From Piliocolobus tephrosceles (lineage: Eukaryota; Chordata; Mammalia; Primates; Cercopithecidae), in the NCBI RefSeq assembly GCF_002776525.5, contig NC_045441.1, positions 103,776,744 to 103,840,743 on the forward strand: DNA of 64,000 nt. Direction: 5' to 3'. Shown here one piece after another: positions 33,476 through 45,950 of the stretch. Below the pieces are notes generated by a model, which worked only from the letters and a program-made list of their open reading frames with translations, made no database searches and was not told the DNA's origin. How positions within the stretch are numbered: the stretch's first letter is position 1; each line of letters opens with the position of its first letter. Position numbers and translations under genes: made by a program.

Positions 33476-34035
33476 GTAACAGTGAAACAACAAAAGAGGT
33501 ATTAATATTATAACTAACTCCATTTTTGTTAAGGGGCCCTTACCCGATTCCTACATATAGGAAAGGATAATTTTAGAACAGTGAAGTAATCTGCAAAAAC
33601 AGCAATCACGTAGTTTTTAAAAGTAACTCTGAGATTAAAGGAGAAGTACGTATACAACTATATATTTTATTAAAGATTTACAGGAGCATTGTGACCCGAC
33701 CAAAGAAAAAGACATTCCCAACCTCCTTGGACCCTCCCTGGGGCCCAGATGTCTGCAGTGAAATCATCAGTTACCTCTTGATCCCAATCTCCAACTCTTT
33801 CTCCTTCCCTTCACATAAAAAGAACCTGAAATTTGTACTCACTTAAGATGGTACTTCAGGACATTAGTCCAAAATCTTGTCAGGTGGCTGACTCTGAATA
33901 ACCTGCTTCCCTTCCCACCAATTCTTATCTCTCACATTTGGTTTTGGAGCAGTAAGCAACCAAACTTAAGTTTGGGTTACATTCAGGGTTGCTTTCTTCT
34001 GAACCTAGGTTTGGTTACATTTAGGGTTGTGACAG
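33476..34035. mobile_element. Probable ERV LTR inserted into MLT1
   Basis: About 560 bases separate two parts of one MLT1 LTR, so this block arrived later. It contains a possible LTR from TGTTAAGGGGCCC (33526) to GGGTTACA (33980), with ACATAAAAAGAACC as a TATA-like motif. The segment GTTTGGGTTACATTCAGGGTTG is repeated about 40 bases on as GTTTGGTTACATTTAGGGTTG. No family was recognised and no clean target duplication is visible. Confidence 0.5.
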
Positions 34036-34328
34036 AGAACATGTCCCATGCCTCTCTCTTCCTGGTGGCTTGCTGACAATGACCATCTTTGGTGTTCCTT
34101 GGCTTGTGGTATTGTAACTACAATCTTCCCATAGCATTTGCCCTGTAACTCTCTCTCTGTGTCCAGATTACCTTGTTTTATAAGAACACAGTCATACTGA
34201 ATTAGGGGAAACCTTAATGACCTCATCTTCATTTGGTCATCTGCAAAGACCTTTCCAATAATGTTACATTCACAGGTACTGAGAATTAGGACTTCATGTT
34301 TTGGGGAGACACAATTCAACATATAACA
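34036..34328 (-). mobile_element. MLT1-type LTR, part 2
   Basis: TGTTCCTTGGCTTGTGGTATTG, GATGACCTCATCTTC-like text, ATCTGCAAAGACC and GGGGAGACACAATTCAACATATAACA end the reversed LTR. The right boundary ACA is intact. Confidence 0.82.
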
Positions 34329-35261
34329 AAATTCATTCATGAAGAAATGTCACAGACTACACTGGCACACCAGTGTTTCCACATTTCTGTCAGATCCAGT
34401 GGTTCTCTTCTTTTATTGTCTCCTTTTGTTTGTTTTTCATGGTGGCGTTTTGTTATTTAACTTCCTATATTAGATTTTAAAAGCACTTAAGATAATCCAG
34501 TTTTACAACAGAGATGTAGATATAAAAATGATTTGTAATAGCCCATCTATATTGCTGATGAAATACATTCATAAGCTGTTTTGTCTATACATATGCATAC
34601 ATTCAAGTAACAGTTGAAACTGCTGAAACTACGTCACTACATTTTGGCACATATTATGAATTGCCATTTGGAAGGAAAAAACCAATATTAAGAATCCTTT
34701 CTTATAAAAGAATATAAGGTCTCTCTCTTGTTAGTCTTATTAGTCTTGTTTTTTCTCCCCTAAGGAAATCCAACAACTATGTTGGGAAATCAAGGCAACC
34801 TTCAAACCAAGGAATCTAGATGTACAGGAAACAACAGGTAGATTGGCAAAAAGATAAAGGCCAATTTAAGAGCAGAATTAATTTCTTCTGCAGTGACCCT
34901 AGATCACCACGGCAGGGGGAAAAGTCCAGAACAACTGGCAGTAACATAAAATCCAGAAATACGGTTGTTTGAAAGATGGCTGTAGCCAGAATAGGAGCCC
35001 ACAATACAACAGTGGGCCAATACCCTTAAGAAATAAAGCCTGTGTCAGTCATTTCCAGAAGAAATTGATAGCACAAGGAAGTGGACTTAGAGAGGTAGAG
35101 AATGTGACCAAAAGGACAGGGTAGCCCTAGAAAAGATAATCCTACAAATCTACACATCTCCTGGCATGTCAAAATAATGAAGTCTGAGGGTTCCTATCAT
35201 CATCTCCCTAGCTCCCAGTTTACCTAAGGTATACATCATCTACATGTTTTCCCCATACTTG
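34329..35261. other. No gene seen
   Basis: Unclassified sequence; frames up to 62 codons with no known motif. Confidence 0.45.
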
Positions 35262-35432
35262 GAAAGATTCTTTTTTAAATTTTTTAAATTTTATAGATTT
35301 AGGAGGAACATGGGCAGTTTCATTACAAGGATACTGCATAGTAGTAAAGTCTGGGCTTTTAGTGTATCCGTTACCCCACTAGTGAACAACTGTACCCAGA
35401 AGGTAATTTTCAACCCTCACTCTCCTTGTACT
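35262..35432 (-). mobile_element. L1 3' UTR fragment
   Basis: TTTTATAGATTTAGGAGGAAC, GATACTGCATAGTAGTAAAG and TCTGGGCTTTTAGTGTATCC then CTGTACCCAGAAGGTAA match the reversed 3' UTR of primate or late mammalian L1 (L1MA/L1PB range). Only the terminal part is present. Confidence 0.75.
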
Positions 35433-35715
35433 TAGAAAGATTCTTAAAACAGAAATATGAGCCTTGAGATATGTAGTCATAGTATACAAGAACACAGTGT
35501 TTGTATCTTATAATCAGGCTATACTGAATAGCTCTAATTTCTCAGAAGGCAAGAGAAGACTGTGTGTTTGACTGTATTTCCTTGGTTTACTTTCACCTCT
35601 GAGAAATCGGTATAAAAATCCAAAATCTGTGTAAGTATAAAGCAATGAAGGCAATCAGTTTTTCTTCATGAGCACTCTTAGAGCCCTTTTCTAAAAGAAA
35701 AAGTATGGATGCAAG

Positions 35716-35749
<34 letters not shown>

Positions 35750-36899
35750 AGACACACATAGAGAAAGAGGATATGTGGTGCACATCATGTGGCATACACT
35801 TATATTTTAAATTATCATGAATTAAATTTTCCCATGAGGCCTCAATATTGTACTATATTGAAAATATTAGAAACTCACTAGGGTAGCATAAAATCAATGT
35901 TTTGAATCATTGACCACAAGGGAAATAATATTTGAGCCTCCTAGTTTTATTAATATCACAATAACTATTTAAATATTTACCATAAAAGCCCAAAGAGAGA
36001 GAAGGAAGCATTAGGGAACAACTTGTATAATATAAATCATTTAAAGCTTTCTCACCTCCATGATCAAGTTTCTTCTGCCTCAAAAGAAAACGGCAAATTG
36101 AACATTTATGAAAAATGTATTACATAAAGTTGGATATTTAAAGATTACAGCCATAATGTTTATGTGTAGAATAAAATAATCTGGAGGGAAAAAAGATTAA
36201 TATCCTGAAGAAAATTTACCAACATCCTAATGAGACTAGGATTTCTTTAGAACACACCTGAGGGTGCTCCTTAGACAAGAAACAATGTGAAGAACATTTC
36301 TTTTAAATTATAACTCTGCTGCTTAAAAAAACTGCAGGTAGCTTACACTAAAAGCAGATAGAACTGTAACTATCTACATATATGTAAAATAAGTAGGTGT
36401 ATAATAGATAAAAAAATAAAAAATAAAGAATTAAAAATGCAGGGGCTAAGTAATAACGTATGGTTAGCGGTGGAGAAAGGAATAAGAAAGCAATAACTTG
36501 AAGAAAAGAATGAGTGGAACATTATGGGTTTGATGAAATATAGGGTGCAGGCATTTGGTAATTTATTCTCTGATTTAACAGAAAACAGCATTAATCTCAA
36601 ATCAAAAAAGTAGTATATGCCCAGAAGAATTTCTTCAATATTGTGAATCTATGTATAGTCAAGACTACATTGTGAAGATAAATAAATCACTATGTCAGTT
36701 GCTAAGCCTGTTTGCTAAATGGTATAAAATATAAGGGATTTTCATAATATAAATATGCATCACAGTGCTGGCTCCTAAGCAGACTGCACTCAACACTGAG
36801 TGCTTTAGAGACATAAGAAAGGAAGCTTAGCAGCTTTATTTATTACTGATATTATATTCATTATTAAATTTACAGACTGGAACACTATGATTTCTTCTT
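35433..36899. other. Unique DNA with a (CA)n repeat
   Basis: No gene seen. The dinucleotide repeat at 35719-35746 is the only classified feature. Confidence 0.5.
35719..35746. repeat. (CA)n microsatellite
   Basis: An uninterrupted run of about 14 CA units followed by GAGAGACACACATAGAG. It is the longest clean dinucleotide run in the window and likely polymorphic. Confidence 0.95.
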
Positions 36900-37390
36900 T
36901 GCTTTTATTATTATTTTAATTGACACATAATAATTTTATATATTCATGAAGTACAATGTTATATTTTCATACATGTATACAATGTGTAATGATCATACCG
37001 GGTATTCAGCATATCTATCACTTCAAACATTTACTGTTCCTTTGTGTTGGGAACTTTCAAAATCTGTTTTTCTAGCTATTTTAAAATATATAATACATTG
37101 TTGCTAATTATAGTCACCCTATAGCGCTAGGGAACACTAGAACTTTTTCCTCCTATCTAGCTGTACTTTTAAATCCATTTAACCAGCCTTTGGCTATCTC
37201 CTTATTCCCCTTTCCTTCCCCTCCTAGAGTAACCACTATTCTACTCTCTACTTCTATGAGATCAACTTTTAAGCTTTCCCATATGAGTGAGAACATGCAT
37301 TATTTATCTTACTGTGCCTGGTTTATTTCATTTAACCTAATGTGTTCCAAGCTCATGTGGAGTTTTATATGTCATATTATAAAAGCATTA
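36900..37390 (-). mobile_element. L1 (L1MA type) 3' UTR
   Basis: TTTTAATTGACACATAATAA, ACATGTATACAATGTGTAATG, GGGTATTCAGCATATCTATCAC, GGAACTTTCAAAATC and TATGAGTGAGAACATGCA-like text follow the reversed L1MA/L1PB 3' UTR. ORF2 is essentially absent, so it is short and 5'-truncated. Confidence 0.88.
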
Positions 37391-40134
37391 TTAAAAGGCA
37401 ACCTACCATTAAATTAATTAAAATCAACTTGAAATTGACAAAATGGCAGAGAATTCATGGTATAACGGTGGAAAAACCACCATGCTGATAATCTATGTAA
37501 TAGAACTACTATTTTCTACATGGCAAAGAGAGAACTGTAACCTGCTGAGGGACTGCTATTGCACCACATGCTATAGACAAATGAACAATACATGAAGTCA
37601 ATAAGAATTCCAGCAAAGAATAACTGAGAGTTTAGGTCATAAAAGCCCCAGGAGATTCTAATTTCCTAGAAGTAGGGCTTCCTCTCAAAGCGTTAATATT
37701 ACTATCAAAGTGTTGCAGTCATTGGAAGATTTTTAATAACTTAAATTTTCCTTTTCAAAATTTAACATTATTAGATGATGACATCTAAAACCTCAGACTC
37801 TCTTTAGATAAAATAAATTTATTATTCTATTTTTCTGATAAATTAATTTCCTAAAAAGTGATTTCTTTAAAAAATCATTTCTAAAACAACTTTCTACCTG
37901 AAAAAAAATAGTTAACAATACACAATTTTAATGGCTTGAATCACTGAATCACTTGTGCACACTTGGCCTCTCACACCCATTCTATGAGCTACTTAGTAAA
38001 CTTTCTGAAGATGCTGAGAACGTTAACTTACTGTCTACCCAATAAAGGAGAAACACTGTAATGAGAGTGTATGAATTTTATACATTGCCTGAATCTACTG
38101 GTTACAACCACAGTGGTTAGGAGGCCATACATTCATTCTTTTTCTCAAGTTTGGTAAACAGTTAACTATAATTTGTATGTCCAGACTCAAAGAGCAACAG
38201 TGAATTCATTTCTGGAGTAACAGTGTCATTTCCAATCCCTAGTAAAACAGCAGATACAACCTTCCTCTTGGGGTGTTTCTTACATAATCATGAAAAACAC
38301 ACCAGGACTAATAACAGTCCTGTAACTGAAGACTAATCACTCACAGGACATATCTAGAAAATGCAAATAAAATATGAGGAAAGAAGCTTACCATCGTTGT
38401 ATATTTAAGAAAATCACAAGCAAATATCTGCCGTTCACTGTTCTGTTCTAAAATTTCAAACTATTGTTCTAAAAGTACTTACAGTGAAGTTAAATACATT
38501 AACAATGCTTACTGAGTTTCTCTTTCAAAGGATTATCAGCATCAACTCTTTTTATAAATATGAGCCACCCCATGGGCATCTATTTGTATGGAATAGCATA
38601 CTTCAATTTTCACTACCTTCCCCATATCAGAAAGGAAAATTATACACATACACATACTCATGTGAGAATATATTTTTAAAACCATGGGACCCTGGTCTCA
38701 GTTTCACTAGAATAATACTACAATCAACAGTGAACTGGCTATAACACAGAGACTTACACTATTTAACAACTGAACAACGCTAAAAGTTTCAGTCCTTTAA
38801 CACAGTTAATCTCAGTGCATACTTACAAATAAGACAAGCAAGGCAGGTAATACAAATCAGAAAGCTGACGCAGATAGAGGTTTAATGACTTCCTACAGCT
38901 GGTGAGTGGCAAAACCTAGTCTTCTGATTCCTAATTCAATGCATATTACCATGCATACACACAAGCATATTTACACGCCTTCTGCCTAGAGCCATAGTCT
39001 ATATTTTTATTGTATGTTTTATATTTGCAGCTCCTACTTCACTCAATGTCAAAAAAATATTACCGAATTTCAAAGTTCAGAGTGGTTACAGGAAACATAC
39101 AGCCTAAATATTTTGGCCCTTGTTTGCATATTTTTAAATTTCATGATTACATTCTCCCTGCTTCAAAAAATTCTATTACCGTATGAAAAACTATTAACCA
39201 GCCTTCTATTGACTCTAGTAAAACAATTATTGAAAAAAGGAACAGAGCCCCATAAAGCATGTGCATGGAAACAAATATAATCCCTTCTTGGCACAGATGC
39301 ACAAACTCAAATTGCTGAGAAAGAATCTGAAAGATATTCTGAAATCAATACTTGTGCAGTAAATGGTCAAAGAAAAATATGCAAGGCAGAGGAGATATAC
39401 ATATAACACTCAGCATTAAAGGAATCCCTTTAAGTGGGCTAGATTTTCCAATAAAGAATATAAAGCCAATAAATCAAACATAAATAAGTCTCTGGTGGAA
39501 TACTAGGCTTACAACAGGCACTTAATAATTTCTTACTACAGTTAAAAACCTTTACATTTTATTAAAGCACATACTGAACTCTATTAAACTGAAAATGATT
39601 TCTTTTGAAGTATATCAGAAATTAAGTGGAAAATCGGAAAAAAACTACTGTTTTCAGAGTTCTCGTTGCATTATGTATTCGGCTTTATGCAAGAAGATTA
39701 GGATTAACTATACAGCATCCTAATTACTGTCTTGCTTCCATTTCTGACTCATTTAGAATGTGGGCAAGCAGATGGCCAAGGAAAAGGTCTTACAAAAACA
39801 GGCAGCGTTTTCCCCATCTTAGCTTAGTCACATTCAAGAAAAAAACACAAGTACCTCCTTTATTCCTAACTACAAACTTTAAGCTCACTGCAGTTCAACG
39901 AGACTGTCTATTCTTTTAATTCCTAAGTAATACAATATGTACACTTTTTAGTAATAATGTAATAATATAGGGGATAGGAGAGAAATAAATGCAGTCCATT
40001 GTAGGTTTGTTATCAAGAGAAACCTATAATGTTTATGCAAAAATGCACATTCCATTAGAGATAACAGGATTCACAACATCAGAAATTATTTCAAGAAATA
40101 TAAATTTTGTCTACAATTTGGAGGTTTTAAAACC
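37391..40134. other. Unique AT-rich DNA, no gene seen
   Basis: Contains a weak reversed MIR at about 38820-38960 (GACTTCCTACAGCTGGTGAG with GTGGCAAAACCTAGTCTTC). The 97-codon plus frame at 39626-39919 has no recognised domain and begins without any promoter context. Confidence 0.5.
38820..38960 (-). mobile_element. MIR SINE, weak
   Basis: ACAAATAAGACAAGCAAGGC-like text, then TTTAATGACTTCCTACAGCTGG and GTGAGTGGCAAAACCTAGTC, follow reversed MIR order. Highly diverged. Confidence 0.5.
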
Positions 40135-41375
40135 AAAAAAATAGTAGAAGAATGAAACCAGACCCCTATTTCTCACCATATACAAAAATCAAATCAAAAT
40201 GGATTAAAGACTTAAATCTAAGACCTCAAACTATGAAATTATTACAAGAAAACACTGGGGAAACTCTCCAGGACATTGGAATGGGCAAAGGTTTTTAGAG
40301 TAATATCCTACAACAGCAGACAACCCATGCGAAAATGGACAAATGGGGTCACATCAAGTTAAAAGTTTCCTGCACAGCAAAGAAAACAATCAACAAAGTG
40401 AACAGATATCCCACAGAATGGGAGAAAATATTTGCTAAGTGTCCATCTGAGAAGGGATTAATAAAAAGATATATAAGGCAATCAAAAATAGGAAAAAATC
40501 CAATAGTCTGATTAAAAATGAGCAAAATATCTGAATAGATATTTCTCAAAAGAAGACATACAAATGGCATACAAGTAGATGAAAAGGTGCTCAACATCAC
40601 TGATCAACAGAGATATGCAAATCAAAACTACAATGAGATAACATCTCACTCCAGTTCAAATGACTTTTATCTGAAAGACAGACAACAATGCTAGCAAGGA
40701 TGTGAAAAAAAGGGAACTCTTGTGAACTGTTGGTGGGAATGTAAATTAGTATTGCCACTATGGAGAACAGTTTGGAGGCCCATCATAAAACTAAAAATTG
40801 AATTACCATATGACCCAGCACTCCCACTACTGGGTATACAACCAAAAGAAAGAAAATCAGTATTAAAAGAGATATCTGCACGCCCATGTTTACTGCAACA
40901 TTATTCACAATAATCAACATTCGGAAGCAACTTAGATTTCTATCAACAGAAGAATGAATAAAGAAAATGTACATATACATAATTCGTTATTCGACTATAA
41001 AAACGAATTAGGTCCTGTCATTTGCAACCACGTGGATGAACATGGAGATCACTATGTTAAGTGAAATAAGCCAGGCACCAAAAGAGAAATCTCATGTTTT
41101 CACTTATTTGTGGAAGCTAAAAAAATTAAAACAAATGAACTCATGGACTCAGAGAGAAGAATGATGGTTATCAGAGACTGGGAAGGATAGTGGAACCTGT
41201 GAGTGTGAGGATGGTTAATGGATACAAAAATATAGTTTGACAGAATGACTAAAATCTAGTATTTGATAGCACAAAAGGGTAACTACCATCAACAATAATT
41301 AATTGTACATTTCAAAATAACTGAAAGAGTAAAAATCATTTAAACTCATTCAAACCATAAACAAAAATAAATGGT
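40135..41375 (+). mobile_element. L1 (L1MA/L1PB type), ORF2 3' part and 3' UTR
   Basis: TAAATCTAAGACCTCAAACTATG, GAAAACACTGGGGAAACTCTCC, AATGAGCAAAATATCTGAATAG, ATATGACCCAGCACTCCC, TACTGGGTATACAACC and GATGAACATGGAGATCACTATG give ORF2 through its C-terminus. They are followed by a 3' UTR with GATGGTTAATGGATAC. It extends further 5' than the copy at 20636 and is otherwise parallel to it. Several stops and frameshifts make it dead. Confidence 0.93.
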
Positions 41376-41730
41376 GCATAGTGTGGACTCTCTTATTACC
41401 TATAGCTTCTCAATGATCTTCTAGGTATGAAACGCCATTTACTTAATCTAGTTTATTTTCTACACGTAGTATAAGAAAGAAAGGAAAATCTGTGTCCCTT
41501 AATACCTTTCTTTCTGCATAATTATTTCCTTCCTGAATATGCACTTCATTGGATGAATACCAATTCTTAAGTTTAGTGGTAAATGTTGAAAAAAAGGATA
41601 GGAAAAACGTGAATCTTGAAAAAGTACTGCACAAAAATATTCTTAACAAAATGGTCAAAAAAAGTTCAGCACAACATACACTTGACTTGATTAGGGAGTT
41701 TCACACTGCCTTTTTACTTTTTCATTTCTG

Positions 41731-42027
41731 TTTTTATTTTTGGAGACTGGGTCTTGCTCTGTCATCCAAGCGAGAGTGCAGTGATGCTATTGCAGTTCAC
41801 TGCAGCCTTGACCTCCCAGGCTCAAGTGATCCTCCTACCTCACCCTCCTGGGTAACTCAGACCAGAGATGCATACTACTATGCCAGCTAATTTTTTAAAT
41901 TTCTTTTTGTAGAGATGGGGTCTTGCTATGTTGCTTAGGGTGGTCTGGAACTGCTGGCCTCAAACAATCCTTCTGCCTCAGGCTCCAAAAGTGTTATGAT
42001 TATAGGCATTAGCCACTGTGCCCAGCC
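41731..42027 (-). mobile_element. Old Alu (AluJ type)
   Basis: GAGACTGGGTCTTGCTCTGTC, CACTGCAGCCTTGACCTCCC, GTAGAGATGGGGTCTTGC and GATTATAGGCATTAGCCACTG define a reversed AluJ. Divergence is high. Confidence 0.93.
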
Positions 42028-42653
42028 TTCCCTATTTTTAAAAAATCTATTCCCTTTCCTTTGACCTTCTCTCTTATAATGATTAAACTCTGTCCTTTAA
42101 ACATCTCCAAATTTAAAAAGTGTGTCAACTAGAATAATAGAATATAAAATTAAAGAACAGTCAGCTTTGATGTTTACCTACATTTATAGATCTTTTAGTC
42201 CATGAAGCAACTAGAACCATTGTTATTAAGGCCCTGGAAGATAACACACAAGTTTAATTTACCAAGATGAGCCTTTGCCCTAAAATGTTCCCTTGGAGTT
42301 GGGTACATGTGACATTTCTTTTATTCACATATAGAAACATCAAATATGGCAGGAAGATGGGGTTGGCGGCTTTATGTCACAAAGAGTGGGAACAGCTTAC
42401 AAGGTACTTGTTGTCAGAGGGCAGGAAGTTAAATCCTGGCTTCCACATTCCCTGTGTGCCTTTTCCTGGGTATTCATTTTTTGTTTTACTGTAAAAATGG
42501 GATTAACTTGATATGTGAAATAAGAAAATATCAAAATATCAAATATCAGATACGCTAATTACTTTTTGCATTACTATTTCTTACTAGCTAGGGGACATAT
42601 ACGTACTCTTAAGAACCAGCAAGCATTTTTCTACTGAATCGCAGAACCAAATA
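42028..42653. other. No gene seen
   Basis: Unclassified sequence between AluJ and Tigger1. A 75-codon plus frame at 42267-42494 has no known motif. Confidence 0.45.
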
Positions 42654-45157
42654 CAGGCGTACCTTGGAGATATTACAGGTTTTACTATAGACCACCAGAA
42701 TAAAATGAATATAGCAATAAAGCAAGTTACATAGATTTTTTTTTGTTTTCCAAGTGCTTATAAAGGTTGTGTTTACACTATACTACACTTTATTAAATGT
42801 GTAATAGCATTATGTCTAAAAAATATATATATCTTAATTTAAAAGTATCACATTGCTTAAAAAAAAAAAATGCTAGCAATCATCTGAGCGTTCAGCCAGT
42901 TGTAATCCTTTAGCTACTAGGGGGTCTTGACTCTATGTTGACGGCTGCTGACTAATCAGGGTGATGGTTGCTGAAGGTTGGGGTGGCTGTAACAATTTTC
43001 TTAAGAAAACCATAAAGTCTGCCCTATTAATTAACTCTTCCTTTCATGAAAGATTTTTCTGCAGCACATGATACTGTTTGATAGCATTCCACCCACAGTA
43101 GAACTTTTGAAATTGAGGTCAATGCTCTCAAACCCTGTCACTACTTTATCAGTGAAGTTTATTAAATATTCTAAGTCCTTTGTTGTCACTTCAGCAGTGT
43201 TCACAGCATCTTCACTAGGAGAAGATTCAATCTCAAGAAACCACTTTCTTTCCTTATCCATAAAAAGCAACTCCTTATCTGTTCAAGTTTTATCATGAGA
43301 TTGTAGCAATTCAGTTACACCTTCAAGTTTCACTTCTAATTCTAGTTCTCTTGCTATTTCTACCACACCTGTAGTTACTTCCTCCACTTATGTCTTGAAC
43401 CCCTCAAAGTCATCCATGAGCACTGGAATCAAGTTCTTCCAAATTCATGTTCATGTTGATATTTTGATCTGTTCTCATGCATCACAAATGTTCTTAATGG
43501 CATCTAGAATGGTGACTCCCTTCCAGCTTTTCAATTTACTTTTCCCAGACCCATCAGCAGAATCATTATTTATGGCAGCTAGAGTCTTACAAAATGTATT
43601 TCTTAAAAAATAAGACTTGAAAGTCAAAATTCCTCTTTGATCCGTGGCCTACAAAATAAATGTTGTGTTAGCAGGCATGAAAATAACATTAATTTCTTTA
43701 TACATCTCCATCACAGCTCTTAGATGATCATGTGCATTTTCAATGAGTAGTAGTATCTTGAAAAAAATTTTTTTATCTGAGTCCAGGACAACTTTGAATA
43801 TGGTCAACACAAATTCGTAAACTTTCTTAAAACATTATGAGATTCTTTGCAATATTTTTTTTAGCTTATCAGTTGTTGGTAGTGTTACTGTATCTTATGT
43901 GTGGCCCAAGACCATTCTTCTTCCAATGTGGCCTAGGGAAACCAAAAGACTGGACACTTCTGCTATGAAGAGATGTACTGTCACCCAGACTCTGTTGTTT
44001 CCTTTATCAAGCACAAGTAGAACAGATTTAGCATCATTCTTAAGGGTCCTAGGATTTTTGGAATGGGCAACAAGCACTGGCTTCAACTTGCAGTCATCAG
44101 CTGCATTTGCTCCTAACAAGAGAGTGAGCCTGTCCTTTGATGCTTTGAAGTCAGGCATTGACATCTCTCTAGCTATCAAAGTCCTACATGGCATCTTCTT
44201 CCAAAACAAGGCTGTTTCCTCTGTCTTGAAAATCTGTTGTTTAGTGGAGACACCTTCATCAATTATTTTAGCTAGATCTTCTGGATAACTTGCTGTAACT
44301 TCTATGTCAATACTTACTGCTTTACCTTAAACTTTTATGTTATGAAAACAGCTTATTTCCTGAAGCTGTCAGGAATGAACCATTTTTTGCTAGCTTCCAA
44401 CTTTTCTTCTGAAACTTCCTCACCTCTTTTCAGCCTTCACAGAATTGAAGAGAGTTAGGGCTTTGCTCTGGATTAGGATTTGGCTTAAGAGAATGTTGGG
44501 GCTGGTTTGATCTATCCAGAACTCCATCTCAGCAATAAGACTGCTTTAGTTTCTTATCATTTGTGTGTTCACCAGAGTTGCAGTTTTAATTTCCTTCAAG
44601 AACTTATCCTTTGGATTTACAACTTCACTAATTGATACAAGAGGCCTACCTTATGATCCATCTCAATTTTTGACATGCTTTCCTCACTAAAATTAATCAT
44701 TTCTAGATTTTCATTTAAAGTGAGAGACTCATAACTAGTTCTTTCTCTGGGACACTTAGAGGCCACTGTAGGGTCATTAGTTGGTCTGATTTCAATATTG
44801 CTGTGTCTCAGCAAATAAGAAGGCCTGAGGAGAGGAAAAGAGATCTGGAACCTGCCAGTCAGTGGAGTAGTTAGAACCACATATTTGTTAATTCAACTTG
44901 CCATCTTATATGGGTGAGGTTTGTGGTGCCCTCAAACAGTTACCACAGTGACAGCAAAGATTACTAATCACAGATCACTACAACATATGTAACAATAAGG
45001 AAAGTTTGAAACACTGCAAGAATTACCAAAATGTGACACAAAGACATGAAGTGAGCACATGCTGTTGGAAAACTGGTGATGACAGACTTACCCAATGCCG
45101 GGTTACCACAAACCTAATGCACAATACGGTGAAGCACAATAAAACGACACAAGTCTG
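42654..45157 (-). mobile_element. Tigger1 DNA transposon, nearly full length
   Basis: The left end CAGGCGTACCTTGGAGATATT and right end AATAAAACGACACAAGTCTG are the Tigger1 terminal repeats, the right one partly decayed. TA dinucleotides flank both ends (42652-42653 and 45158-45159), the pogo-family target duplication. At about 2.5 kb it is slightly longer than the roughly 2.4-kb consensus, so it is essentially end to end. The transposase reads on the minus strand and is inactivated. Tigger1 was active in early primate or stem eutherian history; all known copies are dead. Confidence 0.95.
43031..44766 (-). pseudogene. Tigger1 (pogo/CENP-B-like) transposase, inactive
   Basis: Readable protein pieces on the minus strand follow transposase order. 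The N-terminal helix-turn-helix region contains ASKCPRERTSYESLTLNEN near 44760-44620. The DDE-region piece contains ASKDRLTLLLGANAADD near 44150-44090. The C-terminal piece contains VNTAEVTTKDLEYLINF near 43210-43160. In the living family such proteins bind the inverted repeats and cut out the element; relatives include TIGD1 and CENP-B. The expected ATG at 44764-44766 reads GTG, and many stops and frameshifts separate the pieces. It cannot be translated whole. Confidence 0.92.
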
Positions 45158-45789
45158 TAATAAAATTGTGCTGAAGTGACTGTACTATATAATTACTTTT
45201 CATTCATTTACACATACATATTGACAAAGCCTATTTTCAAAATTCATTTTGGCTGTTTATGGAATATGTGTTTCATTTCATAAATTGAGAAAAATTTTGA
45301 CATGCTGTGTATTAGGTTTCTATGCTGTTTCCTGGATACAAAAATGTTATTCCTTAAAGTAAATCTAGCATATTAAAATAACATATATTACAGTGTTTAC
45401 TTGATGCTATTGGAACAAGGAAAATGATATTAATTTTTATAACCATCAAATATTATACCACATTTCTATACTATCTTACTATACCATTATTACTATATTA
45501 TCTTACCATTATTACATCATTATCACGATACATAGGGCTATTTAAATGTAATTAGGAGTATACATCACCTGATGTTCTTATTACTATATTGTTTTTGTTG
45601 CCAGTAGGCAACTTGCACATATGTTTAGGAGCCACTTAATAAGAACATCACTGAGCCTAATTTCCCCTGCTGTGGTTGGCTGGAGAATAAATATAGCAAT
45701 ATCTTCATGTGTCTTTCTAAAATAGGAATGGATAATATTTCTCCAAACATATAACATGAAACATGCTTCTAATGAATAATCCTATATCT
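45158..45789. other. AT-rich DNA, no gene seen
   Basis: Contains a loose tandem around 45466-45530, where TACTATNTTATCTTACCATTATTA-like text occurs two to three times. Nothing else was recognised. Confidence 0.45.
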
Positions 45790-45950
45790 GCAATTTACTT
45801 ATCACTATTCTGCTATTTTCTTATTTATTTGTTTAATAGAATGTAAGTAATGTCCATGAATAAGGATCTTCCCTGTCTTGTTCATCATTACATACTCCAT
45901 GTTCTAAATAATGTCAGATGAATCATAACTGCTCATTAAACAGATTTAAC
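45790..45950 (+). mobile_element. L2 3' end
   Basis: TTTATTTGTTTAATAGAATG, then GTAATGTCCATGAATAAGGATC and TTCCCTGTCTTGTTCATCATTA, match the sense L2 end (tagaatgtaagctccatgagggcagg, cttgttcactg). Confidence 0.65.

Noticed and set aside
43068..44288. Plus-strand frames of 76-129 codons near 43-44 kb
   Set aside because: They are the antisense of the Tigger1 transposase remnant, which reads on the minus strand.
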